The translations under genes were made by a program, and so were the position numbers. This document shows positions 1-9,045 of a stretch of DNA of 64,000 nucleotides, in pieces. This stretch comes from Solirubrobacter ginsenosidimutans. Lineage in GTDB: Bacteria; Actinomycetota; Thermoleophilia; Solirubrobacterales; Solirubrobacteraceae. The DNA lies in NCBI RefSeq assembly GCF_027587205.1, contig NZ_JAPDOD010000040.1:16988-80987 (forward strand). The letters run 5' to 3'. Under the pieces are notes generated by a model. The model saw only the letters and a program-made list of their open reading frames with translations, did not search any database and was not told the origin of the DNA. Numbering within the stretch: position 1 is the stretch's first letter; the number at the start of each line of letters is the position of its first letter.

Positions 1-2220
1 GCCCGCCGTCAGGCCGTGGCGCGAGCCGACTTCGACGACGAGGTCGAGCAGCTCGACCAACTCGGCGTCGTAGTCGACCAGCGGGATCATGATTTCCAGG
101 TGCGGCGGCGGTGCCGACGCGCAGGCGGCGCGCATGATCGCCTCAATCTGCATCTCGTAGATCTCGGGGTGCACGATGCCCAGCCGGCAGCCCCGCGTCC
201 CGAGCATCGGGTTGACCTCGCCGAGACGCAGGACGAGTTCGAGCTCCTGCTCGAGCGCCGGCAGCTCCGGCGCCTGCTCGTCGCGCGCCCGCTGGACGCG
301 CTGGGCCAGCTCCACGCGGTCCGGAAGGAACTCGTGCAGCGGCGGGTCGAGCAGGCGAATGGTGATCGGCCGCCCGGGCATCGCCGCGAACAGGCCTTCG
401 AAATCCTGCTGCTGCAGCGGCAGGAGCTCGGCCAGGGCGGCGCGGCGTTCGGCCTCAGTGCGGGCCATGATCATCGCGCGCATCTTCGGCTGGCGGTCGG
501 CCGCCATGAACATGTGCTCGGTCCGGCACAGGCCGATGCCCTCGGCGCCGTGCTCGAGCGCCTTCAGCGCGTCGGCCGGCGTGTCGGCGTTGGCGCGGAC
601 GCCGAGCCGCCGGAACTCATCCGCCCACGTCAGCACGCGCTCGAAGCGCGCATTGCGCCCGGGCTCCACCAGCGGGACGTCGTCGCGCGTCACGATGCCG
701 GCGCCGCCGTCGATCGCGATCCGCTCGCCGGCGGCGACGACAACGTCGCCGATCCGGATCACTCGCGCCCGCAGGTCGATATCGAGCTCGCCGGCGCCCA
801 CCACGGCCGGTCGGCCCATGCCGCGCGCGACCAGCGCGGCGTGGGAGGCCTTGCCGCCCTCGGTGGTGAGGATGCCGCGGGCGGCGTGGAAGCCGGCAAC
901 GTCGTCGGCCTCGGTGAACGGGCGGGCGAGGATCACGTCGCGGCCCTGCGCGGCGGCCGTGACCGCCTCCTCGGCGGTGAAGACGACCTCACCCTTGGCA
1001 GCCCCGGGCGACGCCGCGACGCCGCGTGCCAGCACCTCGAAGCGGGCATCGGGGTCAAAGGTCGGATGCAGGAGCGCATCGAGCGCGCCGGCGTCGATCG
1101 TGGCGAGCGCGCGTGCGGGGGTCAGCAGTCCCTCGTCGACCGCGTCGACGGCGAATCGGACGGCGGCCTGGGCCGGGCGCTTGGCGCTGCGCGTCTGCAG
1201 CATGTAGAGGCGGCCGGCTTCGACCGTGAATTCGACGTCCTGCATGTCGCCGTAGTGCTGCTCGAGCGTGCGCAGGATCTTCACCAACCGCGCGTACGCC
1301 TCGGGCAGCTCGTCCGCCAGTTCGTGCAGCGGGCGCGGCGTGCGCACTCCGGAGACGACGTCCTCGCCTTGAGCGTCGAGCAGGAAGTCGCCGCTGGGAT
1401 CGGGAGCGCCGGTGATCTCGTCGCGCGAGAACGCGACGCCGGTGGCCGAGCCCGCGCCGCGGTTGCCGAACACCATCTGCTGGACGTTGACGGCGGTGCC
1501 CCAGTCATCCGGGATGTGGTTGATGCGGCGGTACTGCACCGCGCGGTCGCCCAGCCAGGAGTCGAAGACCGCGGCGATCGCGAGCCGCAACTGCTGCTGT
1601 GGGTCCTGCGGAAACGGGTCTCCGGTGTGGGCTTCATAGAGCGTGCGAAAGCGGCGCGTAACGTCCTTGAGGGCGTCGATGCCGAGCTCACGATCCTCGC
1701 GGACTCCCGCCCGCCGGCGCGCAGCCAGCAGGATCTCCTCGAAGCGCGCCCCCGGTACGCCGCTCACGACGTTGCCGAACATCTGCACGAAGCGCCGGTA
1801 GGAGTCCCACGCGAGGCGCTCGTTGCCGGTGCTTGCCGCCAGGCCCAACACGGACTCGTCGTTGAGGCCGAGGTCCAGGATCGTCTCGAGCATCCCCGGC
1901 ATCGAGTCACGCGCGCCGGAGCGCACGGACACGAGCAGCGGGTCCGCGGAGTCGCCCAGGAGGCGTCCCGCGCGGGACTCGAGGCGCGCGATGCCGTCGG
2001 CAACCTGCGCCGCCAGTCCGGCGGGCTCGGTGCGATCGTCGCGCATGAAGGCGACGCACGCCTGCGTGGAGATCGTGAAGCCGGCCGGCACGAGTTCGGG
2101 CCCGAGGACCCGGGTCATCTCCGCGATGTTGGCCCCTTTGCCCCCGAGCAGCTCACGCATGTCGCGCGAGCCCTCGGCGAAGTCGTACACATAGCGGGAC
2201 TGGGTAACGATCGCGGTCAT
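1..2220 (-). CDS. ppdK: Pyruvate, phosphate dikinase (3' end outside window)
   Basis: Interconverts pyruvate + ATP + Pi and PEP + AMP + PPi in the cytoplasm. The minus-strand frame is open from ATG at 2220 to the window edge (740 codons; the family is about 880-900), so the C-terminal part of the PEP/pyruvate barrel is cut off. Visible: GGKGANIAEM at residues 26-35 of the nucleotide-binding domain, VRSGARDSMPGMLETILDLG near residue 100, and the swivelling phospho-histidine motif GGKASHAALVARGMG with His at about 460 (the usual family motif is GGMTSHAAVVARGMG). It is divergent from gap, with about 150 bp between starts. Family assignment is secure. The direction of flux is not visible; neighbours Acs and Adk suggest PPi/AMP handling. 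Confidence 0.96.
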   Translation of the reverse strand, partial: MTAIVTQSRYVYDFAEGSRDMRELLGGKGANIAEMTRVLGPELVPAGFTISTQACVAFMRDDRTEPAGLAAQVADGIARLESRAGRLLGDSADPLLVSVRSGARDSMPGMLETILDLGLNDESVLGLAASTGNERLAWDSYRRFVQMFGNVVSGVPGARFEEILLAARRRAGVREDRELGIDALKDVTRRFRTLYEAHTGDPFPQDPQQQLRLAIAAVFDSWLGDRAVQYRRINHIPDDWGTAVNVQQMVFGNRGAGSATGVAFSRDEITGAPDPSGDFLLDAQGEDVVSGVRTPRPLHELADELPEAYARLVKILRTLEQHYGDMQDVEFTVEAGRLYMLQTRSAKRPAQAAVRFAVDAVDEGLLTPARALATIDAGALDALLHPTFDPDARFEVLARGVAASPGAAKGEVVFTAEEAVTAAAQGRDVILARPFTEADDVAGFHAARGILTTEGGKASHAALVARGMGRPAVVGAGELDIDLRARVIRIGDVVVAAGERIAIDGGAGIVTRDDVPLVEPGRNARFERVLTWADEFRRLGVRANADTPADALKALEHGAEGIGLCRTEHMFMAADRQPKMRAMIMARTEAERRAALAELLPLQQQDFEGLFAAMPGRPITIRLLDPPLHEFLPDRVELAQRVQRARDEQAPELPALEQELELVLRLGEVNPMLGTRGCRLGIVHPEIYEMQIEAIMRAACASAPPPHLEIMIPLVDYDAELVELLDLVVEVGSRHGLTAG

Positions 2221-2371
2221 TGGCGAAGTCTCGATGACGGAGCCACGGCGCACATGCGGGAGACGGCGCAGTCATGCCGCGGCTTACTACCCGCTTCGAG
2301 CGGCGTTGTCCCGGATGCCCGGGCGCGCTCGCGCCCATAGATTGAAAGCTTCCAGACCAAGGAGAGATCGC

Positions 2372-3412
2372 ATGCCCCGCGTAGCCATCAATGGCTTCGG
2401 CCGCATCGGACGGGCCGTGCTGCGCGCGGCCGTCGAACGCGACGCCAAGTTCGAGATCGCCGCCATCAATGACGTCGCCGACGCGGCGACGCTGGCTCAC
2501 CTGCTCGCCCACGATTCCGTGTACGGCCGTTTCCCGTCCGCGGTCCGTTGCCACGACGGCCTCCTCCAGATCGACGGTCATCAGATCGTCATCAGCGCCG
2601 AGCGCGATCCGGCCGACCTCCCGTGGGACGAGCTCGGCATCGACGTCGTGATCGAGGCCAGCGGGCGCTTTCGCACCCGCGAGGAGGTCGCTCGCCATCT
2701 CGAGGCCGGGGCCCGCACGGTCATCCTGTCGGCCCCGATGAAGGGCAGTGAGCCCGCCGACGCCGACCTCGTGCTCGGCGTCAACGACGACGCGTACGAC
2801 CCCGAGCGCCATCACATCCTCACCAATGCGTCATGCACGACCAACTGCCTCGCCCCGGTCGCCATGATCCTGCACGACACCGTCGGCATCCGGCACGGCC
2901 TGATGACCACGATCCACTCCTACACCTCCGATCAGAACCTGCTCGACGCGCCGCACAAGGACCTCCGCCGCGCCCGCGCGGCGGCCTTGAACCTGATCCC
3001 GACGTCCACCGGCGCCGCCAAGGCGCTCGGACTCGTCATCCCCGAGCTCGCCGGCAAGCTGCACGGCTACGCCGTGCGCGTGCCACTCCCGACGGGCTCG
3101 ATCGTCGACCTGACCGTCGAGGTCCAGCGTCCGACGAGCGTCGAGGAGATCAACGGCGCCTTCGCCGGCCGGGCCGACCGTGGCCTGCTGACGGGCATCC
3201 TTGCCTACAACGAGGACCCGATCGTCTCGGCCGACATCGTCAAGTCCCCCTACTCGGCGATCTACGACGCACCGCTGACGAGCGTGATCGACGAGACCCA
3301 GGTCAAGGTCGTCGCCTGGTACGACAACGAGTGGGGCTACGCGAACCGACTCGTGGACCTCACCGCCCGCGTTCTGGCCCACGTCCCGGTCGGAGCGGGC
3401 ACGGCGGCCTGA
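2372..3412 (+). CDS. gap: Glyceraldehyde-3-phosphate dehydrogenase, type I
   Basis: Oxidises glyceraldehyde 3-phosphate to 1,3-bisphosphoglycerate with NAD(P). 346 aa, close to the usual 330-340. The N-terminal Rossmann motif INGFGRIGR is at residues 5-13 and the catalytic NASCTTNC has Cys at 155. The C-terminal WYDNEWGYANRLVDL is canonical. The ATG at 2372 was chosen because GGAGAGA lies 5 bp upstream and the family N-terminus starts there; the open frame further upstream is not GAPDH-like. It is divergent from ppdK and followed by a strong hairpin (3418-3454). Confidence 0.97.
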   Translation: MPRVAINGFGRIGRAVLRAAVERDAKFEIAAINDVADAATLAHLLAHDSVYGRFPSAVRCHDGLLQIDGHQIVISAERDPADLPWDELGIDVVIEASGRFRTREEVARHLEAGARTVILSAPMKGSEPADADLVLGVNDDAYDPERHHILTNASCTTNCLAPVAMILHDTVGIRHGLMTTIHSYTSDQNLLDAPHKDLRRARAAALNLIPTSTGAAKALGLVIPELAGKLHGYAVRVPLPTGSIVDLTVEVQRPTSVEEINGAFAGRADRGLLTGILAYNEDPIVSADIVKSPYSAIYDAPLTSVIDETQVKVVAWYDNEWGYANRLVDLTARVLAHVPVGAGTAA

Positions 3413-3417
3413 TCACC

Positions 3418-3454
3418 GGTGGGGGCGACCGCTTTTGGCGGCCGCCCCCCCACC
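3418..3454 (+). terminator. Hairpin after gap
   Basis: Inverted repeat GGTGGGGGCG ... CGCCCCCCACC around a TTTT-containing loop, starting 5 bp after the gap stop codon. No long T-run follows, so it could be an intrinsic terminator or a transcript-stabilising stem before the USP gene 35 bp downstream. Confidence 0.6.
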
Positions 3455-3489
3455 GCGACCGTCGCAACCACTGACCCAAAGGAACCATC

Positions 3490-4398
3490 ATGCACGCGCC
3501 CATCGTTGCCGCCTACGACCCGTATCAGGAGGATCGGGCGCCAGTCGAGCTCGCGCTCGCGCTCGGTGAGCTGACCGGCGCGCGCGTGATCGCCGTCGCC
3601 GTGTCCGTCTTCGACGGCTTCACGGACCCCGACGACGTCAACGCCGGCGTCAACCGGCCGGTGACCGCCACGATGGAGCGGCTCCTTCAGGAGACCGGCG
3701 CCGAAGCTCAGATCGAGAACGACGAGTCCGTGTCCCGGGCGCTCCAGACGGTCGTCGAGGACGTGGACGCCGGGCTGATCGTGGTCGGCTCCACCGGGCG
3801 CGGCGTCGCCGGGCGCGTTCTGCCCGGCAGCACGGCGGAGCGGCTCCTCCACGGCGCCCCATGCCCGGTCGCGCTCGCCCCGCACGGATACCGGCAGACG
3901 CCGATACAGACCGTCGCCGTGGGCTTCGTCGACACTCCCGAGGGGCACGCCGCGCTCGCGGCCGCCCACCAGCTCTCCGCTCGGGCCGGCGCGCGGCTGC
4001 GCGTGGTCATGGCGCTCCGTCCCCCGGGCTGGTTCAACGCCGTCACCGCGCCGGGCGAGCCGCGGCTACGCGGGAGCGACCTCGAGGGTCGCCGCCGATC
4101 CGAGATCGAGGATGCGCTCAATCGCGCGCTGTGCGGCCTGGGGCCCGACGTCGACGTCGAGTCCGAGTTCCACGTCGACGACCCCGCCGACGTGCTCCTG
4201 AACGTGTCCGGACACGTCGACCTACTCGTCTGCGGTTCGCGCGGCTACGGCCCGCTGCGCAGCGTCTTGCTCGGCGGCGTCTCGCGCCGGCTGGTCGACG
4301 GCGCCCACTGCCCCGTGCTCGTCCTCCCCCGCCAGGCCAAGCACCCGCTGGAAGACCTCGTGCGCGGAGTGGCGAAACGACTGGTGGCCGTGTCATGA
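3490..4398 (+). CDS. Tandem-domain universal stress protein
   Basis: 302 aa with two UspA domains (about 1-140 and 150-290). Each domain ends in the ATP-binding signature: GSTGRGVAGRVLPGSTAERL in the first and GSRGYGPLRSVLLGGVSRRL in the second, each followed by CPV-L-P. USPs of this type bind ATP and are induced by hypoxia or stasis in mycobacteria. Start ATG 3490 has an AAAGGA element just upstream. The stop overlaps the next start (ATGA at 4395), so it is probably translated with the trehalose synthase gene. One of three intact tandem USPs in this window. Confidence 0.92.
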   Translation: MHAPIVAAYDPYQEDRAPVELALALGELTGARVIAVAVSVFDGFTDPDDVNAGVNRPVTATMERLLQETGAEAQIENDESVSRALQTVVEDVDAGLIVVGSTGRGVAGRVLPGSTAERLLHGAPCPVALAPHGYRQTPIQTVAVGFVDTPEGHAALAAAHQLSARAGARLRVVMALRPPGWFNAVTAPGEPRLRGSDLEGRRRSEIEDALNRALCGLGPDVDVESEFHVDDPADVLLNVSGHVDLLVCGSRGYGPLRSVLLGGVSRRLVDGAHCPVLVLPRQAKHPLEDLVRGVAKRLVAVS

Positions 4399-5834
4399 CC
4401 GTCACGACAGACGTCCGCGCCCCGGCGCTCGAGCTCGTGCCGGTCGGCTCGCTGGCGTTGGACCGGTTTGACCGAGTGCTCCCCGCGGCGGCGATGGAGG
4501 CGGTTCGCCGAGCGCAACGGCTCGGGCGCGCAGAACTCGCCGGACGCCGGATCTGGCACCTGAACTCGACAGCGCGCGGGGGTGGCGTGGCGGAGATGCT
4601 CGTGCCACTGCTGGCCTACGCCCGCGGCGCAGGTGTCGATGCGCGATGGGCCGTGATCGCGGGCGATGGGCCGTTCTTCGCGCTCACCAAGCGGCTCCAC
4701 AACCGGTTGCACGGTGTGCCGGGCGACGGCGGGCCACTGGGGGACCTGGAGCGAGCCTCTTACGAGGCAGCACTCGCCCCGAACGCGGCGGACCTGCGCG
4801 ACCTCCTGCGCCCCGCCGACATCGTGATCCTGCACGACCCGCAGACCGCAGGCCTGATCGGACACGTCAAGGCCTGCGGCGCGACGGCCGTCTGGCGCTG
4901 TCACGTCGGCCTGGACACGCCGAACGATCTCGCACGCGAGGCCTGGTCGTTCCTGGAGCCGTACGTGCTGCAGGCCGACGCCTACGTCTTCTCGCGTGAG
5001 TCGTTCGTGTGGGAAGGCCTCGACCCCGCGCGCCGGGCCATCGTCGCCCCGTCGATCGATGTCTTCTCGCCCAAGAACCAGGAGCTCGAGCCGGATGCCG
5101 TCGACGGCATCCTCGAGGCTGCGGGGTTGCGTCCGGCGGGCGGTGGGCCACCGGTCTTCCAGCGGATCGACGGCAGCATCGGCGGTGTCACTCGACGAGC
5201 GGAGCTGATCGAAGAACGCCCACTCGGACGCGGCGAGCGCTACGTCCTGCAGGTCTCGCGCTGGGATGCACTCAAGGATCCGCTCGGCGTCATCGACGGC
5301 TTCGCCGAGCACGTCGCTCCGCATACGGACGCGCACCTCGTCTACGCCGGCCCCGACGTCAAGGCCGTGGCAGACGATCCCGAGGGCGCGGCCGTGTTCG
5401 ACGCGGCGGTCGAGCGCTGGCGGGCTCTCCCCGCCGAGCGGCGCGAGCGGGTGCACCTGGCGCTGTTGCCGATGGTCGACTCGCAAGAGAACGCGGCGAT
5501 CGTCAATGCCCTGCAGCGCGGCGCCGACGTGGTCGTCCAAAAGAGCCTCGCCGAAGGCTTCGGGCTCACCGTCGCCGAGGCGATGTGGAAGCGTCGCGTA
5601 GTCGTGGCCAGCCGCATCGGCGGGATCCAGGACCAGATCGAGCACTACAGGAGTGGCATCCTGCTCGACGACCCGTACGACCTGCGCGAGTACGGCCTCG
5701 CGGTGCGGCGGCTCCTTCAAGCTCCCGAGCGTGCCGTCGAGATGGGCGATCGGGCACATGAGCGCGTGCGCGACCGCTACCTCGGCACACACTCGATCGT
5801 CGACTACCTGGCGCTGATCGAACGCCTGCTCTGA
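4395..5834 (+). CDS. treT: Trehalose synthase / GT4 glycosyltransferase (TreT-like)
   Basis: 479 aa. HLNSTARGGGVAEM at residues 55-68 is the N-terminal signature of TreT-type trehalose synthases, which join NDP-glucose and glucose. The C-terminal half has the GT4 donor site (QVSRWDALKDPLG; KSLAEGFGLTVAEAMWKRR with the E-x7-E pattern). The ATG at 4395 overlaps the USP stop, so the longer upstream open frame is not used. Trehalose as a stress and desiccation solute fits coupling to a USP. A degraded copy of the last 27 residues of a paralogue is at 54890-54973. Substrate specificity is inferred from similarity only. Confidence 0.88.
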   Translation: MTVTTDVRAPALELVPVGSLALDRFDRVLPAAAMEAVRRAQRLGRAELAGRRIWHLNSTARGGGVAEMLVPLLAYARGAGVDARWAVIAGDGPFFALTKRLHNRLHGVPGDGGPLGDLERASYEAALAPNAADLRDLLRPADIVILHDPQTAGLIGHVKACGATAVWRCHVGLDTPNDLAREAWSFLEPYVLQADAYVFSRESFVWEGLDPARRAIVAPSIDVFSPKNQELEPDAVDGILEAAGLRPAGGGPPVFQRIDGSIGGVTRRAELIEERPLGRGERYVLQVSRWDALKDPLGVIDGFAEHVAPHTDAHLVYAGPDVKAVADDPEGAAVFDAAVERWRALPAERRERVHLALLPMVDSQENAAIVNALQRGADVVVQKSLAEGFGLTVAEAMWKRRVVVASRIGGIQDQIEHYRSGILLDDPYDLREYGLAVRRLLQAPERAVEMGDRAHERVRDRYLGTHSIVDYLALIERLL

Positions 5835-5849
5835 GACGACGCAGCGGCG

Positions 5850-6281
5850 CTAAGGGTCTTCAGCCGGAGGCCCAGCGCCCGCTGCCCGCTTGACGATCTC
5901 GCCCGGCTGTCGCATGACCGAGATCGTGCGCTCGAACAGCTCCGCTTGGGTCTCCATCATCTCCGCGGCCTGCTCGAGCGCCCGTGCCGACTCCGTCAGC
6001 GCCTCGGCCTGCCGATGCAACGCGCCGGCGCTCTGCTCGAGCAGGTCGAAGACGGCGTCATACGGCGCGAACGCCCGCGTGATCAACTCCTGCTGAAGCC
6101 GCCGCTCACGTTCAAGGATCGCCTGGAGCACCTCCGTCTGGCGATGGAGCGGCGCGACCAGCTGCTCCGGCAGCTCAGCACGGCCGGCGACCGCGGCGGC
6201 CGACGATGCCAGCGAGCGCATGGCCTTCTGCCATTCCGCAACGAGCTCGACACCACCACGCTCGGCCATGGAGAGCATCAT
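5850..6281 (-). CDS. Small coiled-coil protein, possibly phasin-like
   Basis: 143 aa, almost entirely helical, with heptad-like runs of Leu/Ala, Glu and Gln (HRQTEVLQAILERERRLQQE; ALEQAAEMMETQAELFERTI). No signal peptide or transmembrane segment. No named family could be assigned. The composition resembles PHA-granule phasins and PhaR-type proteins, and thiolase and PhaB-like genes lie 7-8 kb away, but no PHA synthase is in the window, so this is a guess. Two adjacent ATGs (6281 and 6278) are possible starts. It is divergent from the permease across about 140 bp that hold a repeated element. Confidence 0.7.
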   Translation of the reverse strand: MMLSMAERGGVELVAEWQKAMRSLASSAAAVAGRAELPEQLVAPLHRQTEVLQAILERERRLQQELITRAFAPYDAVFDLLEQSAGALHRQAEALTESARALEQAAEMMETQAELFERTISVMRQPGEIVKRAAGAGPPAEDP

Positions 6282-6317
6282 CCACCGTCGGGGTTGACGG
6301 TGCGGTTAGTATCCATG

Positions 6318-6378
6318 CAGCCTCGCCTCTACCCTCGGCAGGCATCTTTCCGGCTCTAACGCTCGGCCGGCGTGTGCG
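6318..6378 (+). repeat. Two-copy intergenic element, copy A
   Basis: About 50 bp closely similar to 13425-13482. The shared blocks are CCCTCGGC-GGCATC, TTTCCGGCTC-AA and GCTCGGCCGGCGT. Part can fold as CCGGC ... GCCGG. It ends 45 bp before the permease ATG, in a divergent intergenic region. Function unknown: structured leader, operator or small repeat. Confidence 0.55.
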
Positions 6379-6422
6379 TGACTCGCCAGTCATCGCGAAC
6401 CAACGCGTCAGGAGCCGGGTCC

Positions 6423-7904
6423 ATGAGTCGTCCAGCGATATCTCCCGAGACGGGAAGCGCGGCGCAAGAAGACTTTCAGCGTGGGCTGAAGGAGCGTCAC
6501 ATCCAGATGATCGCGATCGGTGGCGCGATCGGCGTGGGGCTGTTCCTGGGCTCGGCGAAAGCGATCCAGCAGGCCGGACCGTCTTTGTTGGTGTCATACG
6601 TCGTCGCCGGTGTCGCCATCTTCTTGATCATGCGAGCGCTTGGTGAGTTGTTGCTCTACCGACCGGTCGCGGGCTCGTTCGCCACGTACGCGGACGAGTT
6701 CGTCGGTCCGTGGGCGGGGTTCGCGACCGCCTGGACGTACTGGTTGATGTGGGTGGTGATCGCGATGGCGGAAATCACCGCGGCCGGAATCTACGTGCAG
6801 TACTGGGTGCCTGACATGCCGCAGTGGATCCCTGCGCTGATCGCGTTGGTGGTACTGCTCGGCGTCAACCTGACCGCCGTCGGCCTGTTCGGTGAGTTCG
6901 AGTTCTGGTTCGCGATCATCAAGGTGGTCACGATCATCGGCATGATCCTGCTCGGTCTGGCGATCATCGTCTTCGGCATCAGCGCACTCGGCGACAGCGC
7001 GGGCTTCTCGAACCTCTGGTCGTCGGATGGGTTCTTCCCCAAGGGGTTCAAGGGCCCGTTCCTGGCGCTTCAGATCGTGATGTTCGCGTTCTTGGGGGTC
7101 GAGCTGATCGGCGTCACGGCGGGCGAAGCCGAGAATCCCGAGAAGACGATCCCGTCGGCGATCAACAAGGTCATCTGGCGGATCCTGATCTTCTACGTCG
7201 GCGCGCTGCTGGTCATCATGTCGCTCGTCGCCTGGAACCAGCTCAATCCCGACGACAGCCCGTTCGTGGTCGTGTTCTCCCAGGTCGGCATTCCGGCCGC
7301 TGCCGGAATCGTCAACTTCGTCGTGCTGACTGCGGCGCTGTCGTCGTGTAACAGCGGGATCTTCAGCACGGGCCGGATGCTGTACACCCTCGCCGGTTTC
7401 GGGCAGGCGCCAGCGGCGCTGCGTAAGGTGAGTCGCCAGAAGGTTCCGGCCGCGGGGATGGTCGTCTCGTTCGTGGCGATGCTGGCCGGGGTCCTACTGA
7501 ACTACTTCATTCCCGCGCGCGCGTTCGCGTACATCACGAGCATCGCCACCGTGTGTGGCCTGTTCGTGTGGGGAATGGTCATGATTTCGCACTTGAACTA
7601 CCGCCGAACGGTGAACGCCGGCCGGCTGCCCGAGGGTGCGTTCAAGATGCCACTCACGCCCGCCGGGAACTGGTTCGTGTTGGCCTTCCTCGCCTTGGTC
7701 CTCGTGCTGATGGCGTTCAACTCCGACACGCGGATCGCGTTGTACGTGACCCCGGTCTGGGTGCTCGCGTTGCTGATCGGATATTTCGCCTCGCGCGCCA
7801 ACCACGCGCGGCTAACACCCGGGGCCAGCGACACCAGCCCTCGCAAGCCGAAGCCGCCTGCCGCCTCTGGGCCCACGGTGGGTCCCACCGCGAGTCCCGC
7901 GTGA
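6423..7904 (+). CDS. Amino-acid permease (APC superfamily, AAT family)
   Basis: 493 aa integral membrane transporter with about 12 hydrophobic segments. The first carries the APC motif AIGGAIGVGLFLGS, where amino-acid permeases bind substrate. MRALGELLLYRPVAGSFATY and the NPEKTIPSAINKVIWR loop are typical of the GabP/CycA/ProY group. ATG 6423 was chosen for a GGAG 9 bp upstream and the usual N-terminal length; an in-frame start at 6372 would add an unlikely leader. Alanine dehydrogenase begins 34 bp downstream, so alanine or a related small amino acid is the likely substrate (inference from context). Confidence 0.9.
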   Translation: MSRPAISPETGSAAQEDFQRGLKERHIQMIAIGGAIGVGLFLGSAKAIQQAGPSLLVSYVVAGVAIFLIMRALGELLLYRPVAGSFATYADEFVGPWAGFATAWTYWLMWVVIAMAEITAAGIYVQYWVPDMPQWIPALIALVVLLGVNLTAVGLFGEFEFWFAIIKVVTIIGMILLGLAIIVFGISALGDSAGFSNLWSSDGFFPKGFKGPFLALQIVMFAFLGVELIGVTAGEAENPEKTIPSAINKVIWRILIFYVGALLVIMSLVAWNQLNPDDSPFVVVFSQVGIPAAAGIVNFVVLTAALSSCNSGIFSTGRMLYTLAGFGQAPAALRKVSRQKVPAAGMVVSFVAMLAGVLLNYFIPARAFAYITSIATVCGLFVWGMVMISHLNYRRTVNAGRLPEGAFKMPLTPAGNWFVLAFLALVLVLMAFNSDTRIALYVTPVWVLALLIGYFASRANHARLTPGASDTSPRKPKPPAASGPTVGPTASPA

Positions 7905-7938
7905 CCCTTTCCAACACATCAATTGATTGGAGGACCCG

Positions 7939-9045
7939 ATGCGTATCGGTGTCGTGAAGGAAATCAAGCAGGCCGAGCGGAGGGTGGCGCTGACTCCGGC
8001 CGGCGCGCAGGAGCTGGTCGCACTCGGGTCCGACGTCCTGGTCGAGGCCGGAGCCGGCGTCGGGTCGGGCTTTTCCGACGATGCCTACAAAGTGGTCGGG
8101 GCGCAGGTCGTCCCGGCTGCCGAGGACGTCTGGCAGCAGAGCGAGCTGCTCCTGAAGGTCAAGGAGCCGATCGAGCAGGAATACCCGCTGATCCATGCGG
8201 ACTTGACGCTGTTCACCTACTTGCATCTCGCGCCTGACCGGGCGCAGACCGAGGCGATCGTCAACTCGGGGGCGACGGCGATCGCCTACGAGACGGTCGA
8301 GACGGCGGACGGTCACCTCCCGCTGCTGGCGCCGATGAGCGAGATCGCCGGGCGGCTCGCCGCGCACGCGGGCGCCTACTTCCTGCAATCCCCGCTGGGC
8401 GGGCCCGGCGTGCTGATGGGGGGAGTCACCGGCGTGGCCCCCGCCCGCATCCTCGTGATCGGCGGCGGCGTGGTCGGGACCGGGGCGACGCGGATCGCCC
8501 TCGGCAACGAGGGGGAGGTCACCATCCTCGAGCGCTCCCTCGAACGTCTGCACGATCTGGACCAGTACTTCGGCTCGCGAGCCCGGATCCTGATGTCCGA
8601 CGCGATCATCCTCGAGCAGGAACTCCGCGAAGCGGACGTGGTCATCGGCGCGGTGCTGGTCCCCGGGGCCGTCGCCCCGCACCTGGTCACCCGGGAGATG
8701 CTCGGAGTGATGAGGCCCCGCTCGGTGATCGTGGATGTCGCGATCGACCAAGGTGGCTGCTTTGAGACCTCGCACCCGACGACGCACGCCGATCCCGTGT
8801 TCGAGGTCGACGGAGTGCTCCACTACTGCGTGGCGAACATGCCCGGGGCGGTTCCCGTCACGGCGACGCGGGCGCTGACCAACGCGACGCTGCCCTACAT
8901 CCGCCGGCTCGCGAGCGTCGGCGTCGACGCCGCGCTCGCCGAGGACCCCGGCTTTGCGCGGGGGCTGAACGTCAAGGACGGAGAGATCACCTACGCGCCC
9001 GTCGCCGAGGCCTTCGCGGAGGGCCCGTCAGTGGGGGCCTGGTAG
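7939..9045 (+). CDS. ald: Alanine dehydrogenase
   Basis: Reversible NAD-dependent deamination of L-alanine to pyruvate and ammonia. 368 aa (family about 370). MRIGVVKEIK N-terminus with Arg15, substrate Lys in LLKVKEP (about 75), His in FTYLHLA (96), the Rossmann motif VIGGGVVGTGA, and the C-terminal HPTTHADPVFEVDGVLHYCV. GGAGG lies 6 bp before ATG 7939, which favours it over the in-frame ATG at 7927. Cotranscription with the permease is likely. It would feed pyruvate to the PFOR/lactate system; in mycobacteria Ald is induced by hypoxia. The 3' end overlaps the convergent GMC gene by 55 bp. Confidence 0.95.
   Translation: MRIGVVKEIKQAERRVALTPAGAQELVALGSDVLVEAGAGVGSGFSDDAYKVVGAQVVPAAEDVWQQSELLLKVKEPIEQEYPLIHADLTLFTYLHLAPDRAQTEAIVNSGATAIAYETVETADGHLPLLAPMSEIAGRLAAHAGAYFLQSPLGGPGVLMGGVTGVAPARILVIGGGVVGTGATRIALGNEGEVTILERSLERLHDLDQYFGSRARILMSDAIILEQELREADVVIGAVLVPGAVAPHLVTREMLGVMRPRSVIVDVAIDQGGCFETSHPTTHADPVFEVDGVLHYCVANMPGAVPVTATRALTNATLPYIRRLASVGVDAALAEDPGFARGLNVKDGEITYAPVAEAFAEGPSVGAW

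Noticed and set aside
16..2340. Long plus-strand open frame opposite ppdK
   Set aside because: Shadow of the PPDK gene in high-GC DNA; low-complexity Arg/Ala/Gly/Asp translation without a family, while the minus strand gives a clear PPDK.
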